DNA of 64,000 nt, from assembly GCA_964513515.1 (NCBI GenBank), contig CAZEMP010000003.1:87612-151611 (forward strand), read 5' to 3'. Position numbers and translations under genes: made by a program. The notes under the pieces are model-generated. The model searched no databases, was not told the DNA's origin, and was given only the letters and a program-made list of their open reading frames with translations. Of this stretch, positions 15,613 through 23,016 are shown piece after piece. This DNA comes from Bog-1340 sp964513515. Its GTDB lineage: Bacteria; Patescibacteriota; Minisyncoccia; Phycocordibacterales; GWA1-40-21. Position 1 is the first letter of the stretch. Every line of letters begins with the position of its first letter.

Positions 15613-16005
15613 TTAAGAAAAAATTATCAATACTATACCGTAAATAACAAGAAACAATATAAAAAGTGGTAATAATAACCAAACTATCAAAGAAATTGGT
15701 AATAGTACTATGTAGGCTATACAAAAAAGTAGACCCACAATTATTACCACAGATCTTAAAAGTACACCCACGATCCTCATGAGGGTATTTGAAATAAATG
15801 TAAACAAATATATCTTAATGTTGAAACTTTCTGGATAATTGTCGGCCAATCTCTTCCATGGAGTGAAAAAGTTTCCTAAAAGGCTTCTAATTGAGAAAAA
15901 ATTAAATAAAAATACCAAAATATTTTTCCAAAAAGAAAAAGTAGTTATAAGTGCTCGGCCATAATGCCATTTTAAATAGCCAACAAAAGCTTTTAAAAAT
16001 TCCAT
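15613..16005 (-). CDS. Membrane protein paired with the Clp-like ATPase
   Basis: 130 aa. An amphipathic N-terminal half (FLFNFFSIRSLLGNFFTPW, about 32-50) is followed by two strongly hydrophobic segments (about 74-98 and 101-129). It is first in the operon with the membrane-anchored Clp-like ATPase, 9 nt apart, so it may be a partner or regulator in the membrane. No named family recognised. Confidence 0.7.
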   Translation of the reverse strand: MEFLKAFVGYLKWHYGRALITTFSFWKNILVFLFNFFSIRSLLGNFFTPWKRLADNYPESFNIKIYLFTFISNTLMRIVGVLLRSVVIIVGLLFCIAYIVLLPISLIVWLLLPLFILFLVIYGIVLIIFS

Positions 16006-16025
16006 ACCTAAATTGTAACATTATG

Positions 16026-16098
16026 TGTCATTCCCGTGAAGACGGGAATCTAGGTTGTGTTGAATTAATTCTGGTTTCCCACCTGCGCGAGAATGACA
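16026..16098. repeat. Dispersed inverted-repeat element, TCATTCCCG type
   Basis: Begins TGTCATTCCCGTGAAGACGG and ends GAGAATGACA, with an ATTCTGGTTTCCC right arm. It sits between the divergent clp-like operon and the CAP gene. Confidence 0.85.
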
Positions 16099-16145
16099 CA
16101 GGAAGTTTATAGTGTGTTTTATATTTGTATTATATAATATAAAGT

Positions 16146-17225
16146 ATGATTTTTTTGCATAGAAATTATAAAAAGGTATTAGTTGTAGGCCTTTTTCTAT
16201 CATTATCTGTTTTTTCTAATGTAGCAAAAGCTAATACTATTACTGATGATTTTTCATATTTTTTCAATTTTATTAATAAAAATATTATCGGTCAGGTAAA
16301 AAAAGATTTTTGCAGAAACTATATCTTATCTGTTTCAAGCGGGGAGTGGAAAGAGAGTGAATTTAGAACAAAACTTGGAAAAAGGGTCTGTACTTCTTAT
16401 AGTGTCCCAAGTGGAACTTCTGGAAAAATAAATCAATTACCAGTACAGCCCATAAACGGCAATACATCGGTATCTAAAGCCGAAAGTTTGAGTACTTCAT
16501 CGATAAATAATCCTACGCCAGATGTTTATGCTCCAAATTTAAATGTAGTCAGTTCCGATCTTGATGGTAGTAAGATTTTATATCTAACTAATATAGAAAG
16601 AAAAAATAATGATCCTAGTCTTGTTAATTTAAAAGAAAATAGTCTTTTAAAAAAGATTGCCGCTATAAGAGTTAAGGATATGTTTGATTATCAATATTTT
16701 GAACACAATTCTCCAACAGGGGACAATGCTTCGAAGGAAGCGGAAAAGAATGGTTACACTTATATAACTATTGGTGAAAATATAGCTCTGGGTAACTTTG
16801 AAGGACCTTCCGGTCTCGTGAAGGCTTGGATGGATAGTCCAGGACATAGGGCAAATATTTTAAATAAAAATTATACAGAAATAGGTGTATATCAAATGAA
16901 AGGTATATATAATGGTCAAAGTGTTTGGATAGCAGCACAGATTTTTGGTAAACCAATTGCGGGATGTATAGCACCAGACCCACTCTTAAGAGATAAGATT
17001 AATAAATATAAAATTTCAGCCGATAGTATGTTTGCAAGTATATCTTCTATAGAAACACAATTAAAGGTGCTCGCATCTTCTGATGTTCAAGCTTACAATA
17101 TAAAAGTTGCAGAATTAAATACTTTGGCTGGTTTATATAATAATCTTGCTTCAGAAATAAAAATATTGGTAGCACAATACAATAATCAAGTCTCAATATA
17201 TAATTCTTGTATTAAAACTATATAG
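16146..17225 (+). CDS. Secreted CAP/SCP-domain protein
   Basis: 359 aa. An N-terminal signal sequence (about 7-29, cleavage likely after VAKA) directs export. Residues about 145-275 are a CAP domain: FDYQYFEHNSPTGDNASK, YTYITIGENIA and AWMDSPGHRANILN carry the conserved His and Glu residues of the family. The C-terminal 80 residues are helical, probably coiled coil. CAP proteins are extracellular, with ligand-binding or adhesion roles. TATAAT (16133-16138) lies 7 nt before the ATG, so the mRNA is probably leaderless. Confidence 0.92.
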   Translation: MIFLHRNYKKVLVVGLFLSLSVFSNVAKANTITDDFSYFFNFINKNIIGQVKKDFCRNYILSVSSGEWKESEFRTKLGKRVCTSYSVPSGTSGKINQLPVQPINGNTSVSKAESLSTSSINNPTPDVYAPNLNVVSSDLDGSKILYLTNIERKNNDPSLVNLKENSLLKKIAAIRVKDMFDYQYFEHNSPTGDNASKEAEKNGYTYITIGENIALGNFEGPSGLVKAWMDSPGHRANILNKNYTEIGVYQMKGIYNGQSVWIAAQIFGKPIAGCIAPDPLLRDKINKYKISADSMFASISSIETQLKVLASSDVQAYNIKVAELNTLAGLYNNLASEIKILVAQYNNQVSIYNSCIKTI

Positions 17226-17236
17226 AAATAGGGGTT

Positions 17237-17265
17237 TTGACGATAAAACAAATATATGTTACTCT
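17237..17265 (+). promoter_or_regulatory. Probable promoter of a small RNA
   Basis: TTGACG (17237-17242), 17-bp spacer, TACTCT (17260-17265), 15 nt after the CAP gene stop codon's neighbourhood. Confidence 0.5.
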
Positions 17266-17271
17266 GCATCT

Positions 17272-17385
17272 AGACGGGAGTGTGCTGGCATTACCCGGCA
17301 GTCAAGTGCATCCCGCGTAATGCACTGTGCACCTCACCGCCCTGATGTAACTTCCTCCTAAGTTACCTTAGGGCGGCCTTTTTTT
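17272..17385 (+). ncRNA. Candidate small RNA with terminator (about 115 nt)
   Basis: A GC-rich stretch between a probable promoter and a strong terminator, with no convincing gene. Helices possible within it: CGGGA with TCCCG, GCATTAC with GTAATGC, and CTGG with CCGG; these overlap and may be alternatives. Only a 13-codon reading frame is found, running into the terminator. No known RNA family recognised. It could also be a leader-type switch, but the terminator separates it from the next gene, which has its own promoter. Confidence 0.5.
17337..17385 (+). terminator. Intrinsic terminator of the candidate small RNA
   Basis: CCGCCCT...GTAACTT pairs with AAGTTAC...AGGGCGG around CCTCCT, followed by CCTTTTTTT. 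Confidence 0.9.
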
Positions 17386-17409
17386 ATAATATTATCACTT
17401 AACGTACAC

Positions 17410-17466
17410 TTGACAATCATATTTAATAATGCTATCCTATCATTAGGAATCTGCACATTTGCAGAT
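17410..17466 (+). promoter_or_regulatory. Promoter and leader hairpin of the 107-aa gene
   Basis: TTGACA (17410-17415), 17-bp spacer, TATCCT (17433-17438). The hairpin ATCTGCA-CATT-TGCAGAT (17449-17466) ends directly before the Shine-Dalgarno GGGAG, so its folding could affect initiation. Confidence 0.75.
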
Positions 17467-17476
17467 GGGAGAAATC

Positions 17477-17800
17477 ATGAACAACAACAGAATCATCGCT
17501 TTGGCATTGGTCGCCATCGCGCTGAACATGACCTACTTCAACTTCAAGAAGATGACCACTGAGCCCACGAAGGCGGAGGAGAAGATTCTGCCCGTGGTCG
17601 GTCGCGCGTGGCTGGCCTTTACCAGATCCGATACGCCGAAAGGCTTCTTGGTGAAGGACGGAGACATGTTCAGGATCGTTCCGTACGACCGCGGTTCTCT
17701 GGCCGACAACCAGAGCTACCAACCGAGGTACATGCGGATGAAGTTCAACGAAGAAGGACAGACCACCTACGAATCGATCATGGCGGAACATTTCCGCTAA
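17477..17800 (+). CDS. GC-rich membrane-anchored hypothetical protein (107 aa)
   Basis: The ATG at 17477 follows GGGAGA at a good distance; in-frame ATG 17465 and TTG 17459 would lie in the leader hairpin. A single N-terminal membrane helix (about 5-21) is followed by a charged region and a soluble domain (about 38-107) with no recognised motif. High GC with G/C-ending codons, in contrast with flanking genes, and its own promoter and terminator. Confidence 0.72.
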   Translation: MNNNRIIALALVAIALNMTYFNFKKMTTEPTKAEEKILPVVGRAWLAFTRSDTPKGFLVKDGDMFRIVPYDRGSLADNQSYQPRYMRMKFNEEGQTTYESIMAEHFR

Positions 17801-17820
17801 CAGGCCGCTTCACAAGTAAA

Positions 17821-17857
17821 GGAAACCACCTTGTACTTGTGGGGTGGTTTTCTTTTT
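17821..17857 (+). terminator. Intrinsic terminator of the 107-aa gene
   Basis: GAAACCACC and GGTGGTTTTC pair, followed by TTTTTAT; it lies 7 nt before the end of the convergent gene and may serve both strands. Confidence 0.85.
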
Positions 17858-17863
17858 ATAAAA

Positions 17864-18562
17864 TTACAAACCTAAAGACTTTAAAAAATCCTTCAACTCT
17901 TCACCTTCAATTTTTTTAAATTTATTAGAATCAAGTTTACCAAGTTTGATATTCATTACACGAACTCTTTTAAGTGTATCAATAGGTAAAGTCAGAGCAT
18001 CACACATTCTTCTGATCTGATGTTTTTGACCTTCTGATATTACGATTGAAAAAACTTTTTCATCAATATATTTGGTTTTACATGGTGCTGTAATCATTCC
18101 TTCTAACTCCATACCTTTTTCCATAGCTTTTAATTGAAACTCTTTTACTGGAACGCGAGTCTTAACAATATATTCTTTTTCATGGTCATATTTAGGATTT
18201 AAAAGTCTGTCTGTAATCCTTCCATCATTTGTCAGTATTATTAGTCCTTCAGAATCTTTATCAAGACGTCCGACAGGGAATACACCTTTCAATCCCACAG
18301 ATGCGATTATATCTTTTTCACCTTTTTGTGGACTATGAGTTATGACGCCTCTTGGTTTATTGTAGGCATAATAAATATAATCATTTTTGATTTTTTTTGT
18401 AATTTCAACTTTGTCACCCTCTTTGACTTTGTCTCCCACGACAGCTTTTCTACCGTTTATAAGTATTTTTCCAGCGAGAATTAGCTTATCTGCTTCTCTT
18501 CTTGTAGATACTCCTTGGCTAGCTAAATATTTATTAATTCTTATACCTTTTTCTTCCTCCAT
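17864..18562 (-). CDS. RsuA/RluB-family pseudouridine synthase
   Basis: 232 aa from the ATG at 18562. An S4 RNA-binding domain (about 6-50, INKYLASQGVSTRREADKLI) precedes the catalytic domain, with VGRLDKDSEGLIILTNDG holding the catalytic Asp, YIVKTRVPV, and GQKHQIRRMCDAL near the C-terminus. It isomerises a uridine in rRNA; whether 16S (RsuA) or 23S (RluB/E/F) cannot be decided. TATAGT in the extended form TGCTATAGT lies 9 nt before this ATG, supporting this start over an upstream ATG at 18601. Confidence 0.93.
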   Translation of the reverse strand: MEEEKGIRINKYLASQGVSTRREADKLILAGKILINGRKAVVGDKVKEGDKVEITKKIKNDYIYYAYNKPRGVITHSPQKGEKDIIASVGLKGVFPVGRLDKDSEGLIILTNDGRITDRLLNPKYDHEKEYIVKTRVPVKEFQLKAMEKGMELEGMITAPCKTKYIDEKVFSIVISEGQKHQIRRMCDALTLPIDTLKRVRVMNIKLGKLDSNKFKKIEGEELKDFLKSLGL

Positions 18563-18639
18563 AGTCAGGAAACTATAGCATTTAGATAGGTTTATGACCA
18601 ATTCAGTTCCTAGTAATGACTATTCTGTTAGTACATTAA

Positions 18640-18694
18640 TTGATTCATGATTTATGATTTTAATTTATTCCTGAATCATGAATCCTGAATCTGT
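18640..18694. repeat. Dispersed GAATCATGA repeat, copy 1
   Basis: TGATTCATGATTTATGATTT and CCTGAATCATGAATCCTGAA; the reverse complement matches 60681-60753 closely. Confidence 0.8.
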
Positions 18695-18699
18695 TCATT

Positions 18700-19410
18700 C
18701 TATTCTTCTTTATACGGAGCTTTTTTAATGATATCTATTATTTCTTCTTCACTATCTACCACTTTGTATATTTCAGTATCTGACATATCTATCGTATCGT
18801 TTTCAATAGCCATACTTTGTTTAAATAACTCAAGATATGGTGTCCAAAATTCTTTACCCACCAAAATCACTGGCGCCTTTGCCATTTTTTTAGTTTGAAT
18901 CAAAGTAAGTACAGCAAACAATTCATCAAATGTACCAAATCCACCAGGGAAGTATATATATGCTTCAGCAGAGAAAAATAAAAGTGTTTTCCTGCTTGAA
19001 AAATATTCAAATTCTACATAATCTGTAAGATATTTACTTATTGTTTGCTCCATTGGCAATTTGATTAAAAAACCCAATGAAACACCTCCGGCCTCATATG
19101 CACCTTTACTTGCAGCTTCCATTATTCCTGGGCCACCACCAGTCACCACAGCATATCCGGTTTCTTGCACTATTTTACGTGAAAGTGATTCGGCTTTTTT
19201 GTAATATATGTTCTCTTTATCAAATCTAGCTGAACCTAAAATACTTACCGATAATGGATATTTTTTTATCAGGTTGAAACCTCTATCAAATTCTTTGCCA
19301 GAAATTTCTTCTCTTCTTTTTATAATCTGCTCTATATTTTTTAGTTTTGAATCACTAAGCGAGACACCCTCATTTTTTTTAGTTTTTGAAAAAAAATTCT
19401 TTATATTCAT
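18700..19410 (-). CDS. LOG family protein (TIGR00730-like)
   Basis: 236 aa. It has the two loops that define the family: GGGPGIMEAASKGAYEAGG (about 91-109) and PGGFGTFDELF (about 154-164), the second carrying the catalytic PGGxGTxxE pattern. Known members are cytokinin riboside 5'-monophosphate phosphoribohydrolases or related nucleotide hydrolases. The substrate here is unknown. Monocistronic. Confidence 0.92.
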   Translation of the reverse strand: MNIKNFFSKTKKNEGVSLSDSKLKNIEQIIKRREEISGKEFDRGFNLIKKYPLSVSILGSARFDKENIYYKKAESLSRKIVQETGYAVVTGGGPGIMEAASKGAYEAGGVSLGFLIKLPMEQTISKYLTDYVEFEYFSSRKTLLFFSAEAYIYFPGGFGTFDELFAVLTLIQTKKMAKAPVILVGKEFWTPYLELFKQSMAIENDTIDMSDTEIYKVVDSEEEIIDIIKKAPYKEE

Positions 19411-19562
19411 AGAAAGGAGTATACCATTTGTTTTAATATTTTAAAAACACATTATATATGTTGGCATTATTTTTATTAATTGTTATAATCTAGAGCAAGT
19501 TAATCAATTTAATAGTTAATTAATTTGGACAAAATTATCAAAATATTAATTTTTTATAGAAT

Positions 19563-20012
19563 ATGGACAAAAAAACAGTAATAGCCGTCGTAGTAGCAGT
19601 TGTTCTTATTGGAACACTCGTTGGTGGTGGTTTGGTTGGGGGTTTATTTACAAATACAAATAATGCACAAGATACAACAATGAAACAGTCATCAGAACTT
19701 CAATCGCAAGATATTTTGGTGGGTTCAGGAGATATAGCAATAGCAGGAAAAGAGGTTACAGTTCATTACACAGGAGTTTTTTCAGATGGTAAAAAGTTCG
19801 ATAGTTCTATAGATAGAGGAGTACCATTTACATTTAAGCTTGGTGCAGGAATGGTTATAAAAGGTTGGGATATGGGTGTAGAGGGAATGAAAGTTGGTGG
19901 TAAGAGAATTTTGGTTGTTCCTCCACAATTAGGATACGGAGAGAATGATTACGGACCAATTCCAGGGAATTCTACTTTGGTTTTTGAAGTGGAGTTGTTA
20001 AGTGTAAAGTAA
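19563..20012 (+). CDS. FKBP-type peptidyl-prolyl isomerase, membrane-anchored
   Basis: 149 aa. An N-terminal Val/Gly-rich anchor or signal peptide (about 6-30) is followed by an FKBP domain (about 50-149): VTVHYTGVFSDGKKFDSS, GVPFTFKLG, VIKGWDMGVEGMKVGGKR and FEVELLSVK. It would assist folding of proteins outside the cytoplasmic membrane. Single gene closed by a strong terminator. Confidence 0.95.
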   Translation: MDKKTVIAVVVAVVLIGTLVGGGLVGGLFTNTNNAQDTTMKQSSELQSQDILVGSGDIAIAGKEVTVHYTGVFSDGKKFDSSIDRGVPFTFKLGAGMVIKGWDMGVEGMKVGGKRILVVPPQLGYGENDYGPIPGNSTLVFEVELLSVK

Positions 20013-20044
20013 GGCTCAAGTTATAAAGTTTTAAAGTAAAATCA

Positions 20045-20095
20045 AAAAACAAAAGGACGACTAGGCTTTGCCTAGTCGTCCTTTTGTTTTTTGCT
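20045..20095. terminator. Intrinsic terminator after the FKBP gene
   Basis: AAAACAAAAGGACGACTAGG and its complement CCTAGTCGTCCTTTTGTTTT form a perfect stem around a short loop. Confidence 0.97.
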
Positions 20096-20123
20096 GAAAC
20101 TGCTATTATCAATTTTATGCATT

Positions 20124-20190
20124 GTCTTTGCGAGCAAAGCGAAGCAATCCAGGTTAATTATCTGGTTTGCCACACTTCGCTCGCAAAGAC
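20124..20190. repeat. Dispersed inverted-repeat element, CTTTGCGAG type
   Basis: GTCTTTGCGAGCAAAGCGAA...CAATCCAG and CTGGTTTGCCACACTTCG...CGCAAAGAC. The right end is 10 nt from the tgt start. Confidence 0.9.
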
Positions 20191-20200
20191 ATTAATACAA

Positions 20201-21484
20201 ATGAATTCCATAAAATTTAACATAGAAAAAAAGCTCAATAATAGGCTTGGTAGAGCCGCAATACTAGAAACACCACATGGGAAAATAGAGACCCCAGCTT
20301 TTGTTGTGGTAGGTACAAAAGGTACAGTAAAATCTGTGAATTCTGAACAAGTAAGAGATGCTGGCGCACAAGTGGTACTTGCAAATACCTACCATCTTTA
20401 TCTTCAACCTGGAGATGAGGCTGTTAAAAAAATGGGAGGTTTAAATAAAATGATGAATTGGCCAGGACCGAGCATGACAGATTCTGGAGGCTTCCAAGTT
20501 TTCTCACTAGGCGCTGCATATAAAAAGGGAATTTCTAAAGTTATACAGATTACGGACCCATCACTTTTAATACCAGAAAGATTTGATGATTCTGATGCAC
20601 CACGACTTGCGAAAATAGGACAAGACGGAGTATCTTTTACCTCACACTTAGACGGATCAGTACATTATATTACTCCTGAGAAATCTATTCAGATTCAACA
20701 CAATCTTGGCGCAGATATGATATTTGCTTTTGATGAATGCACTTCGCCTTCTGAAGATTTTAAGTATCAGGAAGAGGCCCTTGAAAGAACTCATGCTTGG
20801 GCAAGGAGATGTTTGGTAAAACATCTCCAGTTAAAAGTTGAAAGTGAAAAGTTAAAAGTAAATTCGAGTTCTGTCATTCCCGTGAAGACGGGAATCCAGG
20901 AATTGCATGGTCCTGCTCTTTTTGGGATTGTACAAGGTGGAAGAGAAGAGTCTCTCAGAAAAAAATCTGCACAAGTTATTTCTGAAATGAAAGTGGACGG
21001 AAAAGGGTTTGATGGATTTGGCATAGGAGGATCTTTTGCAAAAGAAGATATGTCTACTGCTGTGAAATGGGTAAATGAGATTCTTCCAGAAGATAAACCA
21101 AGACATCTTTTAGGTATCGGAGAGCCAGAAGATTTATTTATGGGAATAGAAAATGGGGTAGATCTTTTTGATTGCGTACTTCCAACAAGACTTGGCAGAA
21201 ACGGAACTATATATACAAAGACTGGGAAGATTCATATTATGAATACTGCATTTAGATTGGATACAGATCCGATAGAAAAAGATTGCGAATGTTATACATG
21301 TAAGAATTATTCTCGAGCGTATATAGCACACCTTTTCCATGGAAAAGAAATGCTTGGAGGCACACTTGCATCAATTCATAACATTCATTTTATTGTAAAT
21401 TTGGTGAAGAAAATACGACAATCAATTTTCGATGAAAACTTCGATGAGTTTAAAAAAGATTTTTTAGGTAAATATAAAAAATAA
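20201..21484 (+). CDS. tgt: tRNA-guanine transglycosylase, with an in-frame repeat insertion
   Basis: 427 aa from the ATG at 20201, just after a dispersed repeat; the longer frame starting at 20084 would translate that repeat. Tgt exchanges guanine-34 for a queuine precursor. Visible motifs: MTDSGGFQVFSLG, FDECTSPSEDF, GIVQGG, VLPTRLGRNGT and the zinc site CECYTC...H near the C-terminus. Unusual are an extra segment after the first active-site loop (about 106-140) and, at about 209-236, a stretch encoded by a low-complexity AAGTTAAAAG repeat and a TCATTCCCG element (SSVIPVKTGIQ), inserted just before ALFGIVQGG. The frame stays open, so the protein may be functional. Confidence 0.95.
   Translation: MNSIKFNIEKKLNNRLGRAAILETPHGKIETPAFVVVGTKGTVKSVNSEQVRDAGAQVVLANTYHLYLQPGDEAVKKMGGLNKMMNWPGPSMTDSGGFQVFSLGAAYKKGISKVIQITDPSLLIPERFDDSDAPRLAKIGQDGVSFTSHLDGSVHYITPEKSIQIQHNLGADMIFAFDECTSPSEDFKYQEEALERTHAWARRCLVKHLQLKVESEKLKVNSSSVIPVKTGIQELHGPALFGIVQGGREESLRKKSAQVISEMKVDGKGFDGFGIGGSFAKEDMSTAVKWVNEILPEDKPRHLLGIGEPEDLFMGIENGVDLFDCVLPTRLGRNGTIYTKTGKIHIMNTAFRLDTDPIEKDCECYTCKNYSRAYIAHLFHGKEMLGGTLASIHNIHFIVNLVKKIRQSIFDENFDEFKKDFLGKYKK
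20830..20905 (+). repeat. Repeat insertion inside tgt
   Basis: A low-complexity block (AAGTTGAAAGTGAAAAGTTA type, 20834-20862) is followed by TGTCATTCCCGTGAAGACGG-GAATCCAG (20872-20899), the left arm of the TCATTCCCG dispersed element. The length keeps the reading frame. Confidence 0.85.
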
Positions 21485-21495
21485 ATACCAAAATT

Positions 21496-22050
21496 ATGTC
21501 AAAAGATATATCAATTGAATATGCTCATATTTATACTAATAATAAAATCGGTGATGAACAGAAAAAATCACTTGAAATATTAAATAGTATTAAAGATGAA
21601 AAAAAAGATAAGAATCTATCTCTTGTAGTTATGATCGATGACTATTCTTTTCCAGATCCATCATTTAATTATGATAACTTTTCTAAATATTTAAAAACAG
21701 CTGGTTTTGTGCCGGACGTCATGATTCGCGAATCAGAATTAATTTCATTATGTGACGAAACAATAAAACTTATTGATGATAATAAATTAAAAAATGAAAT
21801 TTCTAATTATATAAAAAATAAAAAATACCCATGTTCACTTTTTGTTGCGACTTGGTATTTATTAAGATTAGGACATATTAAAAATACAGTATTTGGTAAA
21901 GATTTTATTTCAAAAAGTTTAATTAACATACTACCAAAGAGTTTCAAACCATTTGAAGATAAGGCTCTTGAGATTATCAAATTAACTAGATTTAAAGATG
22001 CTGTTATAAATATTGAAAATAGATATTTTGAAGGCAGAGTAATATCTTAA
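21496..22050 (+). CDS. Hypothetical protein (184 aa)
   Basis: Soluble, mixed alpha/beta, Lys-rich. It has a hydrophobic strand ending in two Asp (LSLVVMIDDYSF, about 40-51), seen in many hydrolase or nucleotide folds, then helices; the C-terminus runs through a predicted helical bundle. Starts 11 nt after tgt and ends 7 nt before the GNAT gene, so all three may be one transcript. No family recognised. Confidence 0.75.
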   Translation: MSKDISIEYAHIYTNNKIGDEQKKSLEILNSIKDEKKDKNLSLVVMIDDYSFPDPSFNYDNFSKYLKTAGFVPDVMIRESELISLCDETIKLIDDNKLKNEISNYIKNKKYPCSLFVATWYLLRLGHIKNTVFGKDFISKSLINILPKSFKPFEDKALEIIKLTRFKDAVINIENRYFEGRVIS

Positions 22051-22057
22051 TTTATAT

Positions 22058-22510
22058 ATGTATATAAAAAATATAACTTTAAAATTAACTACGGAAGAAG
22101 ATATTCCAATTTTTATCGAATTTGAAAAAAGCGTCATGGGTACAAAAACATATTCAGGCATGGTCAATGAAGATGAAGTAAAAGAAGAGTTTAAAAATAA
22201 TATTGTATATCTTATTAAAAACAATAATGAAATAGTTGGGAGTATTGGATATGAAATAAAAGCCCCAGATCATGCATATATAAGTGGTTTAGTTATTAAT
22301 CCAAAATTTCAAGGGCTGGGTATAGGACGAGAAGCCCTTAGACAACTACTTGAAAAATTAAATAATTTTAAAAGAATTGACTTAGTAACTCACCCAGATA
22401 ACATACCAGCACTAAATCTGTATAAATCTTTTGGATTTACTATTGAGTCATGGAAAGAAAATTATTATGGAGACGGTGAGCCAAGGGTTGTGATGTCGAG
22501 GATAATTTAA
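22058..22510 (+). CDS. GNAT family N-acetyltransferase
   Basis: 150 aa. Full GNAT fold: N-terminal strand and helices, EIVGSIGYEI, then the acetyl-CoA motif VINPKFQGLGIGREALRQLL (about 85-104, with the Q-x-x-G-x-G/A loop), and ALNLYKSFGF near the C-terminus. It transfers an acetyl group from acetyl-CoA to an amine; the target is unknown. Confidence 0.92.
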   Translation: MYIKNITLKLTTEEDIPIFIEFEKSVMGTKTYSGMVNEDEVKEEFKNNIVYLIKNNNEIVGSIGYEIKAPDHAYISGLVINPKFQGLGIGREALRQLLEKLNNFKRIDLVTHPDNIPALNLYKSFGFTIESWKENYYGDGEPRVVMSRII

Positions 22511-22610
22511 TCAATTATTTACAGAGAGATTTGTATTAGATAAATTAGATTTATAATGTTAAAATTAGAAATGAGAATGATATCACGTTTAATAATCAAA
22601 TAATAAAACT

Positions 22611-22946
22611 ATGTCAATAAAATTTGGTCCAGAAAATAAAGATAATAAGCCAGAGCCATCCGAAATCGACGGAAAGCATTTTGGAGAAACTTGGGGCGAA
22701 ACAACAAGAAGGGTTATTTTGAATAAAGTTACAGAATCAGGTTCTGACGGATTTCCAATAACTGATTTATTGTCTGCATTAAGGAAAAATCTGTATACTA
22801 GCCAAGGAGTTGGAGAAATACCTGAAGATGTAAATAATGACGCTGTAGATTATGATGATGTTAGTTTTACATTATTAGACCTACAAAAAGAAGGATTAAT
22901 TGAAATTAAAGAAGGAAGAGCTTATTTAATCAAAAATAATTCATAG
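22611..22946 (+). CDS. Hypothetical acidic protein, possible winged helix
   Basis: 111 aa, acidic. Residues about 30-105 have a helix-helix-helix-strand pattern ending in LQKEGLIEIKEGRAYLI, which resembles a winged-helix recognition and wing segment. No cysteines, signal or membrane segment. The DNA-binding suggestion is inference only. Confidence 0.65.
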   Translation: MSIKFGPENKDNKPEPSEIDGKHFGETWGETTRRVILNKVTESGSDGFPITDLLSALRKNLYTSQGVGEIPEDVNNDAVDYDDVSFTLLDLQKEGLIEIKEGRAYLIKNNS

Positions 22947-23016
22947 TTTTTATATAAGTAATTACATCAAAAACACATGCTAAAGTGGCAGTTTTATGCT
23001 AATTTAGTAATTTGGT

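Noticed and set aside
17432..17791. 119-codon open frame opposite the 107-aa gene, and a shifted frame at 17608-17919
   Set aside because: Shadows of a GC-rich gene; they cross the promoter or the terminator and have no start signals.
20084..20200. N-terminal extension of Tgt
   Set aside because: It starts in the preceding terminator and translates a dispersed repeat; family N-terminus fits the ATG at 20201.
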